NCBI RefSeq assembly: GCF_024721175.1
Contig: NZ_CP099399.1
Span: 1,426,001-1,490,000, forward strand
Origin: Rhizobium sp. Pop5
Lineage (GTDB): Bacteria; Pseudomonadota; Alphaproteobacteria; Rhizobiales; Rhizobiaceae
Length of the DNA stretch: 64,000 bases
Direction: 5' to 3'
Under the pieces are notes generated by a model, which was not told where the DNA came from, searched no databases, and saw nothing but the letters and a program-made list of their open reading frames with translations. Below, in pieces: positions 45,868 to 55,826 of the stretch. A program made the position numbers and the translations under genes. Each line of letters opens with the position of its first letter. The first letter of the stretch is position 1.

Positions 45868-45942
45868 GGCCACAATTGACCTTTACCCGCAGGTTGGCCG
45901 CGCTTGACTGCGGCCGTAGTTGAAAATTCTGGAGACGGGTAC

Positions 45943-46383
45943 ATGAAGCTCTTCACGCGGAACATGGTCCTGCGTGCCGCCGGATCGCTGCTGGCGCTCT
46001 CGGCTCTGCTTCCGACGGTAACGGCAAATGCCGCCCGCATCGACAATCCGGTTGCTGTCTTCTCCGGTCTCGACAAGATCACCGGCCGCATCACCACTTT
46101 CGATGTCTATGTCAACGAGACGGTACAGTTCGGTGCGCTGCAAGTGACGCCGAAGGCCTGCTACTCGCGCGATCAAACCGAAGCACAGAAGATCGATGGT
46201 TTTGTCGAAGTCGACGAAATCACTCTCGACCGCAAGATCCGCCGCATCTTCACCGGCTGGATGTTCGCCGATAGCCCCGGCCTCAACGCCGTCGAGCACC
46301 CGATCTACGACGTCTGGCTGAAAGACTGCAAGACGACCTCGGACGTTCCGGCTCCCGATAACGCCAAGGCGCCCACTCGCTAA
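45943..46383 (+). CDS. DUF2155-domain secreted protein
   Basis: A 146-residue protein with a clear Sec signal peptide (MKLFTRNMVLRAAGSLLALSALLPTVTANAA, cleavage likely after ANA). The mature part, AVFSGLDKITGRITTFDVYVNETVQFGALQVTPKACYSRD...EAQKIDGFVEVDE, is DUF2155, an alphaproteobacterial family of unknown function with paired cysteines (Cys in KACYS and KDCKT). It is convergent with aat. GGAGACGGGT is upstream of the ATG. Confidence 0.9.
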   Translation: MKLFTRNMVLRAAGSLLALSALLPTVTANAARIDNPVAVFSGLDKITGRITTFDVYVNETVQFGALQVTPKACYSRDQTEAQKIDGFVEVDEITLDRKIRRIFTGWMFADSPGLNAVEHPIYDVWLKDCKTTSDVPAPDNAKAPTR

Positions 46384-46420
46384 GGCGGGGCTGTCGAATA
46401 GACGCCATCAATGCAACGGC

Positions 46421-47035
46421 TTAGAACTGAAGGTGTGGCGATTCCATCGCCGCGGCCAGCATTACGGCATAATCGGCCTTCGGAACGTCGATTGCTCCGA
46501 ATGTCTTCAGGTGCTCGGTGGTGAATTGCGTGTCGAGTAGGGTGAAGCCGCTTTTCCGCAGCCGGCCGACCAGATGCACTAAGCAGATCTTCGAGGCATC
46601 CGTCCGCCGCGAAAACATGCTTTCGCCGAAGAAGGCCGATCCGAGCGAGACGCCGTAGAGGCCGCCGACCAATTCGTCGCCATCCCAGGCCTCGACGGTA
46701 TGGGCATGGCCCATGTCGAAAAGCGTCGAATAGAGCGATCTGATCGTTGTGTTGATCCAGGTACTGGGGCGGCCCGATGTCTCTTCCGCGCAGGCGGCGA
46801 TGACCGCATCGAAAGCATGGTCGAAACGGATTTCGAACGGCTTCCGGCGAACCGTCTTGGCGAGACTTTTCGATATGTGGAAATCATCAAGCGGCAGCAC
46901 GCCGCGCAATTCCGGTTCGACCCAGAAGATCTCCGGGTCGTCGGCGGATTCGGCCATCGGGAAGAGCCCGATGGAATAGGCGCGCAGGAGAATTTCAGGG
47001 GTAATGCCTGGTGACTTCCTGCGCGATCCTGCCAT
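46421..47035 (-). CDS. aat: Leucyl/phenylalanyl-tRNA-protein transferase
   Basis: A 204-residue N-end-rule enzyme that adds Leu or Phe to proteins starting with Lys or Arg, marking them for ClpAP degradation. It shows [48 protein letters not shown] and [20 protein letters not shown], which are the family blocks. The terminal [16 protein letters not shown] completes it. It follows accC after 7 bp and is the end of an accB-accC-aat run. Confidence 0.96.
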   Translation of the reverse strand: MAGSRRKSPGITPEILLRAYSIGLFPMAESADDPEIFWVEPELRGVLPLDDFHISKSLAKTVRRKPFEIRFDHAFDAVIAACAEETSGRPSTWINTTIRSLYSTLFDMGHAHTVEAWDGDELVGGLYGVSLGSAFFGESMFSRRTDASKICLVHLVGRLRKSGFTLLDTQFTTEHLKTFGAIDVPKADYAVMLAAAMESPHLQF

Positions 47036-47042
47036 TCCTGTC

Positions 47043-48392
47043 CTATGCCGCCGGCGTGTTGGCGAGATGGTGTTCCAGCCAGTGGATGTCGTAATCGCCG
47101 TTGGCGATATCCTGGTTGGAGACGAGATCCTGGAACAGCGGCAGCGTCGTATTGATGCCGTCGACCACGAACTCGTCGAGCGCCCGGCGCAGGCGCATCA
47201 TGCATTCGACGCGGGTGCGGCCGTGCACGATCAGCTTGCCGATGAGGCTGTCGTAATAGGGCGGGATTTTATAGCCCTGATAAGCGCCGGAATCGATGCG
47301 CACGCCAAGGCCGCCCGGCGCGTGGAAATGCGTGATCGTGCCGGGCGAGGGCACGAAGGTGCGCGGGTGTTCTGCATTGATGCGGCATTCGATGGCATGA
47401 CCGGAAAAATGTACCTCGTCCTGCGTCACCGACAGACCGCCGCCGGAAGCGACGCGGATCTGCTCGTGCACGAGGTCGATGCCGGTGATCGCTTCGGTGA
47501 TCGGATGCTCCACCTGCAGGCGGGTGTTCATTTCGATGAAATAGAACTCGCCGTTCTCGTAGAGGAATTCGATCGTGCCGGCGCCGCGATATTTCAGCTT
47601 CTTCATGGCGTCGGCGCAGATCTGGCCGATCTTCATGCGCTGCTCGACGTTGAGCGCCGGCGAATTCGCCTCTTCCCAGACCTTCTGGTGGCGGCGCTGC
47701 AGCGAGCAGTCGCGCTCGCCGAGATGGATGGCATTGCCTTCGCCGTCGCCGAACACCTGGATTTCGATGTGTCGCGGCTTGCCGAGGTATTTTTCCATGT
47801 AGACGGCGTCGTTGCCGAAGGCCGCCGCCGCTTCCGTGCGCGCCGTCGACCAGGCTTCGATCAGGTCAGCCTCGCTCTTGGCGACCTTCATGCCGCGCCC
47901 GCCGCCGCCGGCCGTCGCCTTGATCAGCACGGGATAGCCGATTTCAGCCGCTGTCCTGATCGCGTCCTCTTCGGTCTTCACTTCGCCGTCCGAGCCCGGA
48001 ACCACCGGAATGCCGAGTTCCAAGGCCGTCGTCTTGGCGGTGATCTTGTCGCCCATGATGCGAATGTGATCCGCCGTCGGCCCGATGAAAGTGATACCAT
48101 GGGCTTCGAGAATATCGGCGAATTTGGCATTCTCGGACAGGAAGCCGTAGCCCGGATGCACGGCGTCGGCGCCGGTGATCTCGCAGGCGGCGACGATCTG
48201 GTGAATGTTCAGGTAGCTCTCGCGGGAAGAAGGCGGGCCGATGCACACGCTTTCGTCGGCAAGGCGCACATGCATGGCATCGGCGTCGGCGGTGGAATGA
48301 ACCACGACGCAGGCGATGCCGAGCTCCTTGCAGGCCCGAAGCACGCGAAGGGCGATTTCCCCGCGATTGGCGATGAGGATTTTCGAAATCAT
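47043..48392 (-). CDS. accC: Acetyl-CoA carboxylase biotin carboxylase subunit
   Basis: The 449-residue ATP-grasp enzyme that carboxylates biotin on AccB. The N-terminal [21 protein letters not shown], the ATP-binding [18 protein letters not shown] and the catalytic [14 protein letters not shown] are intact. Start 48392 is chosen; the open frame runs 20 codons further into the spacer. accB is 10 bp upstream. The two provide the biotin arm for malonyl-CoA synthesis, the first step of fatty-acid biosynthesis. Confidence 0.97.
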   Translation of the reverse strand: MISKILIANRGEIALRVLRACKELGIACVVVHSTADADAMHVRLADESVCIGPPSSRESYLNIHQIVAACEITGADAVHPGYGFLSENAKFADILEAHGITFIGPTADHIRIMGDKITAKTTALELGIPVVPGSDGEVKTEEDAIRTAAEIGYPVLIKATAGGGGRGMKVAKSEADLIEAWSTARTEAAAAFGNDAVYMEKYLGKPRHIEIQVFGDGEGNAIHLGERDCSLQRRHQKVWEEANSPALNVEQRMKIGQICADAMKKLKYRGAGTIEFLYENGEFYFIEMNTRLQVEHPITEAITGIDLVHEQIRVASGGGLSVTQDEVHFSGHAIECRINAEHPRTFVPSPGTITHFHAPGGLGVRIDSGAYQGYKIPPYYDSLIGKLIVHGRTRVECMMRLRRALDEFVVDGINTTLPLFQDLVSNQDIANGDYDIHWLEHHLANTPAA

Positions 48393-48402
48393 GGGCATCG
48401 GC

Positions 48403-48876
48403 CTATTCGATGACGACGAGGGCTTGGCCGTATTCGACGGGATGTCCGTCATCGACGAGGATCTCGGTCACCTTGCCCGACTTCGGCGAGGGGATCTGGT
48501 TCATCGTCTTCATCGCTTCGATGATGATAAGCGTCTGGCCTTCCTTGACGGTCGCGCCGATCTCAATGAAGGGACGCGCGCCCGGGGCCGGGGCCATGTA
48601 GACGGTGCCGACCATCGGCGCATTGACGACGTTGGCGGGGTTGCGGCTGGGAGCTGCGGCCGAGGCGGCAGCGGCTGCTGCCGGTGCGGCGGCTGCAGGC
48701 GCGGCAAAAGCCGGCGCTGCGATCGGCGCCTGAACATACTGCATCGCGCCGGCGCGCGAAACGCGGATACGCAGGTCGTCCTGCTCGACCTCGATCTCCG
48801 TCAGATCCGTATCGTTGAGGATGTTGGCGAGATCGCGGATCAGTGCCTGATCGATACCCGATTTCTTTTCAGCCAT
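48403..48876 (-). CDS. accB: Biotin carboxyl carrier protein of acetyl-CoA carboxylase
   Basis: A 157-residue carrier. The biotinyl domain carries the lysine in EAMKTMNQI (the usual alphaproteobacterial variant of AMKM) near residue 123. The N-terminal part ([30 protein letters not shown]) and the Ala/Pro-rich linker (AAAPAAAA) match family architecture. Start 48876 gives MAEKKSG. aroQ lies 20 bp upstream on the same strand, suggesting an aroQ-accB-accC-aat operon. Confidence 0.96.
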   Translation of the reverse strand: MAEKKSGIDQALIRDLANILNDTDLTEIEVEQDDLRIRVSRAGAMQYVQAPIAAPAFAAPAAAAPAAAAAASAAAPSRNPANVVNAPMVGTVYMAPAPGARPFIEIGATVKEGQTLIIIEAMKTMNQIPSPKSGKVTEILVDDGHPVEYGQALVVIE

Positions 48877-48896
48877 GGTGTTGCCCTGTCTTCTTC

Positions 48897-49334
48897 TTAT
48901 GCCGTGATGTTCTTCAGCGCGTGGAGCGCCAGGATGTAGCTGTGAGGCCCAAAGCCGCAGATCACGCCCTTGCATGCCGGCGCGATCATCGACTTGTGGC
49001 GGAATTCTTCCCGTGCGTGCACGTTCGATATGTGGAGCTCGATGACGGGAATTGATATGGCGCGGATCGCATCATGCAGCGCGATCGATGTATGCGTATA
49101 GGCGCCTGCATTGATGGCAACGCCGACGGCTTTTTCGTCCGCCTCGTGGAACCAGTCCACAAGCGTGCCCTCGTGGTTGCTCTGGCGGAAATCGATATCG
49201 AAACCGAGCTCGCGGCCGGCCGCTTTGCAGTCCGCCTCGATGTCCTTGAGCGTCTTGCCGCCATAGATGCCGGGCTCTCGCTTGCCCAGCATGTTCAGGT
49301 TGGGGCCGTTCAGGACAAAAATTGTTTGCGTCAT
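48897..49334 (-). CDS. aroQ: Type II 3-dehydroquinate dehydratase
   Basis: A shikimate-pathway enzyme, 145 residues. The family blocks GPNLNMLGKREPGIYG (catalytic Tyr), QSNHEGTLVDWFHEA, INAGAYTHTSIALHDAI and VIELHISNVHAREEFRHKS (catalytic His region) are all present. Start 49334 (MTQTIF) is preferred to an ATG seven codons upstream. It is upstream of accB as in many alphaproteobacteria. Confidence 0.96.
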   Translation of the reverse strand: MTQTIFVLNGPNLNMLGKREPGIYGGKTLKDIEADCKAAGRELGFDIDFRQSNHEGTLVDWFHEADEKAVGVAINAGAYTHTSIALHDAIRAISIPVIELHISNVHAREEFRHKSMIAPACKGVICGFGPHSYILALHALKNITA

Positions 49335-49495
49335 CGAATGTTCCGTAAAATGCACGACGGCAACCTATAGACTCCGCGAGGGCTGAATGAAAGCCCTTAC
49401 GGATTGGCCGGCAGGAATCGCGCCACATTTGTCCACATGGCTGAAACGTTTCGATTTTGGCGAATTGGTGAGCGGCCCGGTTGACCGCCCGCGGC

Positions 49496-50254
49496 TCAGC
49501 AGGCGGTCTTGCCGCAGCTACGCATATTCTTGACCTTGGCTTCGAGCTCGTCGAACCCGACGGCGCCCGGCACCAATTCGTTGCCGATCACATAGGAGGG
49601 CGTGCCGCTGATGCCGAGACTGGAGGCAAGCTGGTATGTCGCCTGAACGATTCCGTCATTCGGGCTCTTGGCCATTTCGGCGCGAAGCTTGTCTTCCTTG
49701 ACGCCGAGAGAGTTTGCTACCGCGATCGCGCTTTCTTCAGAGGCGCGGCCTTCGTTGCTGAGAAGAGCAACGTGGAAATCGGCATATTTCTCGGGCGCCA
49801 GCCTGCGGAAGGCATCGGCCACCTTATGGGCAGCGACCGAATCCGGTCCGAGGATGGGGAATTCCTTCAGCACGAAGCGGACGTTCTTGTCTTTCTTCAG
49901 CATCGCCTGCATGTCGGGAAGCGCATGCCGGCAGTAGGTGCAGTTATAATCGAAGAATTCGACGACCGTCACATCGCCTTTGGGATTGCCGAGCGTGATG
50001 TCATCCTTCGACTCGAATATGTTGTTGCTGTTTTCCTCGATCGCCATATTGGCTTTCACCAGCCGCGCGGCTTCCTGCTTCTTCTGCAACGCATCCTGAA
50101 CGTCGAGCATGATCTCGGGGTTCTCGATCAGATATTGCTTGATGAACTCGCCGAACTCCTTCTTCTGCTGATCGTCGAGCGCTGCTGCCGGAAGCGGAAG
50201 AGCGATTGATGCGGCAAGCGCCAGTGCGGTGAAGGTTTTCGGGATGAATGCCAT
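49496..50254 (-). CDS. DsbA-family periplasmic thiol oxidoreductase
   Basis: A 252-residue exported protein: signal peptide MAFIPKTFTALALAASIALPLPAAA, an N-terminal helical segment, and a thioredoxin fold with active-site Cys105-Thr-Tyr-Cys108 in VVEFFDYNCTYCRHALPDM. The cis-Pro loop is GISGTPSYVIG. The C-terminus ends MRSCGKTAC with two further cysteines. It likely forms or rearranges disulfides in exported proteins. It stands 161 bp upstream of aroQ on the same strand; the intervening sequence shows no gene. Confidence 0.92.
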   Translation of the reverse strand: MAFIPKTFTALALAASIALPLPAAALDDQQKKEFGEFIKQYLIENPEIMLDVQDALQKKQEAARLVKANMAIEENSNNIFESKDDITLGNPKGDVTVVEFFDYNCTYCRHALPDMQAMLKKDKNVRFVLKEFPILGPDSVAAHKVADAFRRLAPEKYADFHVALLSNEGRASEESAIAVANSLGVKEDKLRAEMAKSPNDGIVQATYQLASSLGISGTPSYVIGNELVPGAVGFDELEAKVKNMRSCGKTAC

Positions 50255-50399
50255 GATATCCTCGTCATCGGCGGTATGATCGTCTCGGTGTCGAGACGTC
50301 GCCGGGTTAATGGACTTGAATGCTTCGCGTCAAGGTACGGCGCGTTCTCTTCTCCTCAAACAGGATTTTTCATCCCAGCGCGACCCTCGCGGGATTGTG

Positions 50400-51617
50400 A
50401 TGAGCCGATTATTGCGGCAATTGTCGGGCCACCATTCAGAAGCCGAGCGAGAAGCGATCTTGTTTTCCATATCGAAACGCAGTGAAGTCGAGCCTTTTCA
50501 CGCCATGGACGTATTGGCGGAGGCGACGAAGCGGCGCGCGGCCGGACATCCTGTTATCTCCATGGCTGTGGGTCAGCCTTCGCATCCGGCCCCCGAGGCC
50601 GCCCTGAAAGCAGCTCGCGAAGCGCTTTCCGAAGGCAGGATCGGCTATACTGATGCACTGGGGACGGCACGGCTGAAATCGGCGCTTGCCCAGCACTACA
50701 GGGACCGGCATGGCCTAAAGATTGATCCGGCGCGCATCGCCGTCACGACGGGGTCTTCGGCGGGTTTCAATCTCGCTTTCCTCACGCTTTTCGATGCCGG
50801 CGATGCCGTGGCGATCGCAAGGCCCGGCTATCCCGCCTACCGCAATATCCTCGGCGCGCTGGGGCTGAAGGTTCTCGAGGTGCCGGTCACGGCGGATACC
50901 CATTTCACCCTGACGCCGGAAAGCCTGGAGGCGGCGCAGAAGGAAAGCGGCTTGAGGCTGAAAGGCGTACTGCTCGCCAGCCCCGCCAATCCGACTGGCA
51001 CGGTGACCGGCCGCGACGGGCTGAAGGCGCTGGCGGATTATTGTGCGGCCCATTCCATCGCCTTCATCTCGGATGAGATCTACCACGGACTGACTTTCGC
51101 TGGCGAGGAGGCGAGCGCGCTGGAGCTGACCGACGAGGCGATCGTCATCAACTCCTTCTCCAAATATTACTGCATGACCGGCTGGCAGATCGGCTGGATG
51201 GTGCTGCCGGAACGCCTGGTGCGGCCGGTCGAGCGTGTGGCGCAGAGCCTCTATATCTCGCCACCCGAGCTCTCCCAGATTGCTGCCACGGCCGCTCTCG
51301 GAGCAAGCGACGAGCTGGATCGCGTCAAGGCAAGTTATGCCGCAAATCGCGAGCTGCTGCTCGACCGACTGCCCAAGATCGGCCTTGCACCCGCTTCGCC
51401 GATGGATGGCGCTTTCTATGCCTATGTCGATGTTTCGCGCTTCACCAATGACAGCATGGGTTTTGCCAAACGGATGCTTGCAGAAATCAACGTCGCGGCA
51501 ACACCAGGCCTGGATTTCGATCCGCTGGAGGGACATCGAACCTTGCGTCTGTCCTATGCGGGTTCGCAAACAGAGATCGCCGAGGCGGTGGAGCGAATAG
51601 CAGTCTGGTTGAAGTAG
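50400..51617 (+). CDS. Class I/II pyridoxal-phosphate aminotransferase
   Basis: A 405-residue fold-type I aminotransferase. The PLP-binding lysine is in NSFSKYYCMTGWQIGW; ASPANPTGTV and SDEIYHGLTF are the standard Asn and Asp/Tyr ligand regions. Start is uncertain: ATG 50400 gives MSRLLRQLSG, but the conserved region begins near EVEPFHAMDVL, so a later start is possible. The product could act on several amino acids; substrate is not assignable. The upstream in-frame part is not conserved. It ends convergently with the DUF2778 gene. Confidence 0.87.
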   Translation: MSRLLRQLSGHHSEAEREAILFSISKRSEVEPFHAMDVLAEATKRRAAGHPVISMAVGQPSHPAPEAALKAAREALSEGRIGYTDALGTARLKSALAQHYRDRHGLKIDPARIAVTTGSSAGFNLAFLTLFDAGDAVAIARPGYPAYRNILGALGLKVLEVPVTADTHFTLTPESLEAAQKESGLRLKGVLLASPANPTGTVTGRDGLKALADYCAAHSIAFISDEIYHGLTFAGEEASALELTDEAIVINSFSKYYCMTGWQIGWMVLPERLVRPVERVAQSLYISPPELSQIAATAALGASDELDRVKASYAANRELLLDRLPKIGLAPASPMDGAFYAYVDVSRFTNDSMGFAKRMLAEINVAATPGLDFDPLEGHRTLRLSYAGSQTEIAEAVERIAVWLK

Positions 51618-51621
51618 TAGG

Positions 51622-51641
51622 GGGCAAGCGGCTGCTTGCCC
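51622..51641. terminator. Hairpin between convergent genes
   Basis: GGGCAAGC / GCTTGCCC, 8-bp perfect stem, loop GGCT. Lies 4 bp after the aminotransferase stop and 10 bp from the DUF2778 stop. No T-tract, so termination is possible but not certain. Confidence 0.5.
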
Positions 51642-51650
51642 ATCCGTCGC

Positions 51651-52988
51651 TCAGCTTCGCGACGAAAACAGCGAGGCGAGCGTCGAAGCCGGTTTGCCGT
51701 TCAGCCGCGGCACCACAACGAGCTGCCTGATATCCCCGCGCCTGTAGGCTGCGAGGAAGCGTTTGTAATCCTTGAAAGATACGCAGCCGTTGGAATCGCC
51801 GTTCTTGCCGAGCATATAGGTATGGGCCAGCAGGCCGACACGGTCATAGATGGCGTCCGCGCCCTCGACCGGCGTCAGCCGGATTGCCGCGACGCCATGG
51901 AAAAGGCTCTCGCGCATGGTGAGGATATAGGTGTGCGGCGGCGTCGGTCCGCGCATCTTCTGGTTCACATAGCGCGGATTGTCACGCATCTTGCCGAGAC
52001 CGGAGTGAGCTTCCAGCCGTTCGCCGTTCGGCAGATAGACGGTGCTGTTCTCGATATCGTAGATCGCGACACCTGCGCGCAGCTTGGGCGAGAAGACCGG
52101 CTTGTCGTAGCGCGGCACGGCATCGTCCTCGTCATCCTCGATCGGCGAGTTCGGCTTCGCATAGGCAAGGACTGGCTCGGCCGCGCGCTGTTCCCCCTTG
52201 GAAGCCGGAGCAGGTTTGCCGACGAGGCCGTCAGGCCGCGCCATCGGCAGCGGCACCGAATCCGCGTCCGGCGCCAGAACGAGATCGAAGGGCTGTTGCT
52301 CTTCAGCCTCTGCAACGACCATAGGCGCCGATTTTTCTGCAGGCGCCGACGCCGTTTTCATTGTGGCGGCAGCCGGCTCGACAGGTCCTGGAGCAATCTG
52401 TTGCGGTCCGGCATCGGCGAGCGCCAGCAGGGCAGGGAGTTGGACGGCCGCGACGGCTTCCTTGGAGGGAATGATGATGCGGTCTTGGTTTTCCTCGTCC
52501 GCGTCGATTTGAGCAACCTCGGCCGAAGGCGTGACGATATCGTCCTTGGCGAACTTTGCGCTGTCGGCGAGAGCGGCCGGCGTTGCGGCTGCAACCGCCA
52601 CTCCAAGGCGGTTGTTCTTCGCGAGCGCAAGCGTCGCCATTGCGGCGGCATTTGTCTTTTTCGCATGCGAATGAATGAGGTCGGCCGTCAGGGCCACGAC
52701 CGGCTTGGCATCGAAAGCGGCCAGCCGGTCAGCCTTGCCGACATGGATCAACCGTTCGTGGTTCGTCGCCGGCTTGAGTTTCGGCGCCGGTGCCACTTGC
52801 GTGAAGCCGTCGGACGGGGAAGCGGGTGCGGCGATCGAATGCATCGTCGCGAAGGTCGCGACCAGCCATGTGGAGGTCAGAAGTCCGGCGCCGACGACAC
52901 CGTAAAGAAAACCGCGAGATCTGCGCAAACGCAAAGCAGACCCGCCAAGAGGGGTGACGTCATCGAACGTCCCTACCGCTAACGCCAT
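51651..52988 (-). CDS. DUF2778 (Tlde1-like) membrane-anchored protein
   Basis: A 445-residue protein. An N-terminal membrane segment (FLYGVVGAGLLTSTWLVATFATM) near residue 25-50 is followed by 240 residues of Ala/Pro-rich linker, then a C-terminal DUF2778 domain of about 130 residues. That domain has HSGLGKMRDNPRYV, TYILTMRESLFHGVAAIRLTP and HTYMLGKNGDSNGCVSFKDY; His and the Cys in SNGCVSF are the presumed catalytic pair, as in Tlde1 L,D-transpeptidase-like toxins. In rhizobia, single-copy DUF2778 proteins are common and probably remodel peptidoglycan. Start 52988 is chosen. The 208-bp gap to phaC holds the phaC terminator and no other gene. Confidence 0.87.
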   Translation of the reverse strand: MALAVGTFDDVTPLGGSALRLRRSRGFLYGVVGAGLLTSTWLVATFATMHSIAAPASPSDGFTQVAPAPKLKPATNHERLIHVGKADRLAAFDAKPVVALTADLIHSHAKKTNAAAMATLALAKNNRLGVAVAAATPAALADSAKFAKDDIVTPSAEVAQIDADEENQDRIIIPSKEAVAAVQLPALLALADAGPQQIAPGPVEPAAATMKTASAPAEKSAPMVVAEAEEQQPFDLVLAPDADSVPLPMARPDGLVGKPAPASKGEQRAAEPVLAYAKPNSPIEDDEDDAVPRYDKPVFSPKLRAGVAIYDIENSTVYLPNGERLEAHSGLGKMRDNPRYVNQKMRGPTPPHTYILTMRESLFHGVAAIRLTPVEGADAIYDRVGLLAHTYMLGKNGDSNGCVSFKDYKRFLAAYRRGDIRQLVVVPRLNGKPASTLASLFSSRS

Positions 52989-53172
52989 ACTACACTCGTC
53001 TTTCAAACTCGCTACGCAGGCCGGCGGCACTGACTGACTAAACTTCGCCGGGGCCGGTAAAGGCGCAAATGGGCCGAATTTGGACCAAGCGCGACTTCAG
53101 GCTGTTTCACAAGGATGACGAATTATGGTTTCTAATTTGTTTACGCGCCGTTGCTCTTTTTCTGGATGTCCC

Positions 53173-53197
53173 AAAAAGAGAGGCGTGCGGCCCTCTC
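53173..53197 (-). terminator. Terminator of phaC, overlapping its stop codon
   Basis: On the minus strand GAGAGG, loop GCCGCACG, CCTCTC, then TTTTT. The 5' arm includes the last bases of the stop codon (53196-53198). Confidence 0.65.
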
Positions 53198-55046
53198 AGG
53201 CGCGTTCCATCACATAACTTCCTGGCGCTTCCTCGATCGCGTTCAGCGCGTCGCCGCCGGGTTTGCGCGCCGGCACGCGTCTGCCGTCATGCGTTTCGAT
53301 CCAGGTCTGCCAATGCGGCCACCACGATCCCGGCGTCTCGCTTGCCTGCTCGATCCAGGCCTCGTATTCGCCCTTGGCTGGGCCGCCCGTCCAGTATTGA
53401 TATTTCTTCTTGTCGGGCGGGTTGACGACGCCGGCGATATGTCCTGAGCCGGTGACAACGAATTCCACCTTGCCGCCGAAGAACTGGCTGCCGAGGAAAA
53501 CGGATTTGGCAGGCGCGATGTGATCCTCGCGGGTGGCGAGGTTATAGATCGGGATCTTCACGTCCTTCAGCGACACCGCTTTGCCGTCGAGGATCATCTC
53601 GTTGCGCGTCAGCGCATTCCGGAGATAGCAGTTGCGCAGGTAAAAAGCGTGGTTTGCCGCCGCCATGCGCGTCGAATCGGCGTTCCAGAACAACAGGTCG
53701 AAGGGCAGGGGCTCCTGGCCCTTGAGGTAGCTGTTGACGAAATAAGGCCAGATCAGCTCCGAGGCGCGCAGCATGTTGAAGGCCATCGACATCTTCGAGC
53801 CGTCGAGGTAGCCCGCCGCCTGCATATGCTCCTCGAGCGCTGCAAGCTGCTCCTCATCGACGAAGACCTTGAGGTCGCCGGCATGGGTGAAATCGACCTG
53901 TGTGGTAAAAAGCGTCGCGGTCTTGATGCGCTTGTTTTTTTCCTTGGCATGCAGAGCCAATGTTGCCGCCAGCAGCGTGCCGCCGACGCAGTAGCCGACG
54001 GCGTTGACTTCCTTCTCGCCAGTTGCCTTCTCGATCGTTGCAAGCGCAAAATCGATGCCCTCGCGGGCATAGGCGGCCCAGTCCTTCTCGGCATGGCGCG
54101 CATCCGGGTTGACCCACGAAATGACGAAGACCGTCTGACCCTGGTCGACACACCATTTGATGAAGGATTTCTGCGGGTTGAGGTCGAGAATATAGAACTT
54201 GTTGATCCAGGGCGGGCAGATCAGCAGCGGCCGTTTAAGCACCGTTTCTGTCGACGCTTCGTATTGGATGATCTGGCAGATGTCATTCTGGGCAATCACC
54301 TTGCCCGGTGTCAGTGCCATGTCGCGGCCGACGGCGAATTTCGTCATGTCGGTCTGGCGCAGGCGAAGATCGCCCTTTCCGGCAGCGATGTCCTCGGCCA
54401 GCATCTTCATGCCCCGCACCAGGTTTTCGCCGCTGGTTGCGATCGTCTCGCGGTAGAGCTGCGGATTGGTGGCGACAAAATTGCTTGGTGAAAGCGCTGC
54501 CGTGATCTGCTTCACGTAGAAGCCGGCCTTATGCTTGGTGTGCTCGTCGAGGCCATCGGTCTCCGACACGAGCTTATCGGCCCAGTCTGATGTGACGAAA
54601 TAAACCTGGCGCAGAAAATCGAAGAAGGGATTCTTCTGCCAGTCTTCGTCCGAAAAGCGCTTGTCCTTGCGGATATCCGGCTCGGCAGGCGTCGGCTCGC
54701 CCTGCATGCGCTGCATCGAGCGCATCCAGATGCCGAAGAACGAGGACATCAGCTGCGTCTGCGCCTCGAAGGTGCGGCGCGGATCGGCGATCCAGTATTC
54801 GGTGACCTTGGATAGCGTCTTGACCATATCGGTCATCGGATCGACGACTGTGTCGGTGATCTCGCCGCGTTCGCGCGGCGCAAGCCAGGCCGAGGCGGCT
54901 TTCCCGAGATTTTCGAGCGCCCGGGCAAAATTCACCGTCATGGCCTCGGGATCCTTCAACAGATAAGGATCGAGATCGGTCGCGTCGAAACCGGCTTTGC
55001 CGCCATTTTTCTGGCCGCCATTCTCCTGCTTGCTGTCGGTCACCAT
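53196..55046 (-). CDS. phaC: Class I poly(3-hydroxyalkanoate) synthase
   Basis: The polymerase that makes polyhydroxybutyrate granules from 3-hydroxyacyl-CoA. The lipase-like box with catalytic Cys is GYCVGGTLLAATL; Asp is in NLATREDHIAPAKS and His in VTGSGHIAGVVNPP. Class I N-terminal domain blocks such as PWINKFYILDLNPQKS and FVISWVNPD are present. 616 residues from ATG 55046; GGAGG sits very close to it, and GTG 55043, ATG 55088 and ATG 55154 are in-frame alternatives (to 652 residues). Divergent from a small lipoprotein gene. phaA and phaB are not in the window. Confidence 0.93.
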   Translation of the reverse strand: MVTDSKQENGGQKNGGKAGFDATDLDPYLLKDPEAMTVNFARALENLGKAASAWLAPRERGEITDTVVDPMTDMVKTLSKVTEYWIADPRRTFEAQTQLMSSFFGIWMRSMQRMQGEPTPAEPDIRKDKRFSDEDWQKNPFFDFLRQVYFVTSDWADKLVSETDGLDEHTKHKAGFYVKQITAALSPSNFVATNPQLYRETIATSGENLVRGMKMLAEDIAAGKGDLRLRQTDMTKFAVGRDMALTPGKVIAQNDICQIIQYEASTETVLKRPLLICPPWINKFYILDLNPQKSFIKWCVDQGQTVFVISWVNPDARHAEKDWAAYAREGIDFALATIEKATGEKEVNAVGYCVGGTLLAATLALHAKEKNKRIKTATLFTTQVDFTHAGDLKVFVDEEQLAALEEHMQAAGYLDGSKMSMAFNMLRASELIWPYFVNSYLKGQEPLPFDLLFWNADSTRMAAANHAFYLRNCYLRNALTRNEMILDGKAVSLKDVKIPIYNLATREDHIAPAKSVFLGSQFFGGKVEFVVTGSGHIAGVVNPPDKKKYQYWTGGPAKGEYEAWIEQASETPGSWWPHWQTWIETHDGRRVPARKPGGDALNAIEEAPGSYVMERA

Positions 55047-55192
55047 TTCCTCCGGCGGCAGCACTCTTTTTATCCATTCGTTGTACATCGTGACCGAACG
55101 AGAAAACAAGTTCCACCCGCATCGGCTCATGCTATTGCTTTGTGGCGGCGACAAATTTAACAGTCGAAGCAGTCAGAACTGGATTTTGAGGC

Positions 55193-55606
55193 ATGACGAA
55201 GAACGGCATTCGGCGCATCGCAACCTTCAACCGCACCGCATTGATCTGCGCCGCGGCGGCGATGGCCCTTGCCGGATGCAATCTGACGGCAGAGCAGAAG
55301 GCTGCCGCCGCCGCCAAGCGAGCGGCGCCGACCGCCGTTGTCATGCCGGCCACCAAGGGCGAGGCGGTCGAAGGTGGCCTTACGAAATACCCGGACGGCT
55401 ATCCGAATTTCGGTGCGCCGCTGACGGCCGCCAACGTTCAGATGAGCGACGAACAGGCAGCCGAACTGCAGCATCAGCTGACCGCGCTTGCCGGCCAGCG
55501 CAAGGCCGGCACGATCACGGAAGCCGAATACCAGGCCAAAGTCGCCGAAATGCGCCGCATTGCCGCCGAGCATGGTGCGCAAACGCTCTCTGAAATCTCC
55601 AAATAA
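55193..55606 (+). CDS. Small lipoprotein, hypothetical
   Basis: A 137-residue protein with a lipoprotein signal (TALICAAAAMALAGC, lipobox LAGC) followed by an Ala-rich stretch and a helical C-terminus (MSDEQAAELQHQLTALAGQRKAGTITEAEYQAKVAEMRRIAAEHG). That last part resembles short SHOCT-like helical modules (GTITEAEYQAK). No specific function recognised. It is divergent from phaC; the shared intergenic region may hold both promoters. Confidence 0.8.
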   Translation: MTKNGIRRIATFNRTALICAAAAMALAGCNLTAEQKAAAAAKRAAPTAVVMPATKGEAVEGGLTKYPDGYPNFGAPLTAANVQMSDEQAAELQHQLTALAGQRKAGTITEAEYQAKVAEMRRIAAEHGAQTLSEISK

Positions 55607-55609
55607 ACC

Positions 55610-55627
55610 TTGCCTTTCAGGCAATTT
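55610..55627 (+). terminator. Weak hairpin after the small lipoprotein gene
   Basis: TTGCCT, loop TTC, AGGCAA, then TTT, 3 bp after the stop. A second hairpin (CTTCCG / CGGAAG, 55639-55657) is followed by GCATTTTT. Either could terminate or both could lie in a leader for the aminotransferase downstream. Confidence 0.4.
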
Positions 55628-55826
55628 GGACGCAAAGCCTTCCGGATGGATCGGAAGATGCATTTTTCCTGAGAATGCGCGCTGCGCGGCGTTTCCGTCA
55701 AAGATTTGCCGTGTGGCTTGGGTCTGATGAATACGGCGCTGCGATTCTGAAGTTCGTGTCGCAGCCGCCGGAAGACGGAACGAACTTCGATCGCGGCCGA
55801 AAAGCCGCCTTTCCATGGGGAATGAA

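Noticed and set aside
47004..48413. A 469-codon plus-strand open frame opposite accC
   Set aside because: Shadow of the conserved AccC reading frame; no motif and no ribosome binding site.
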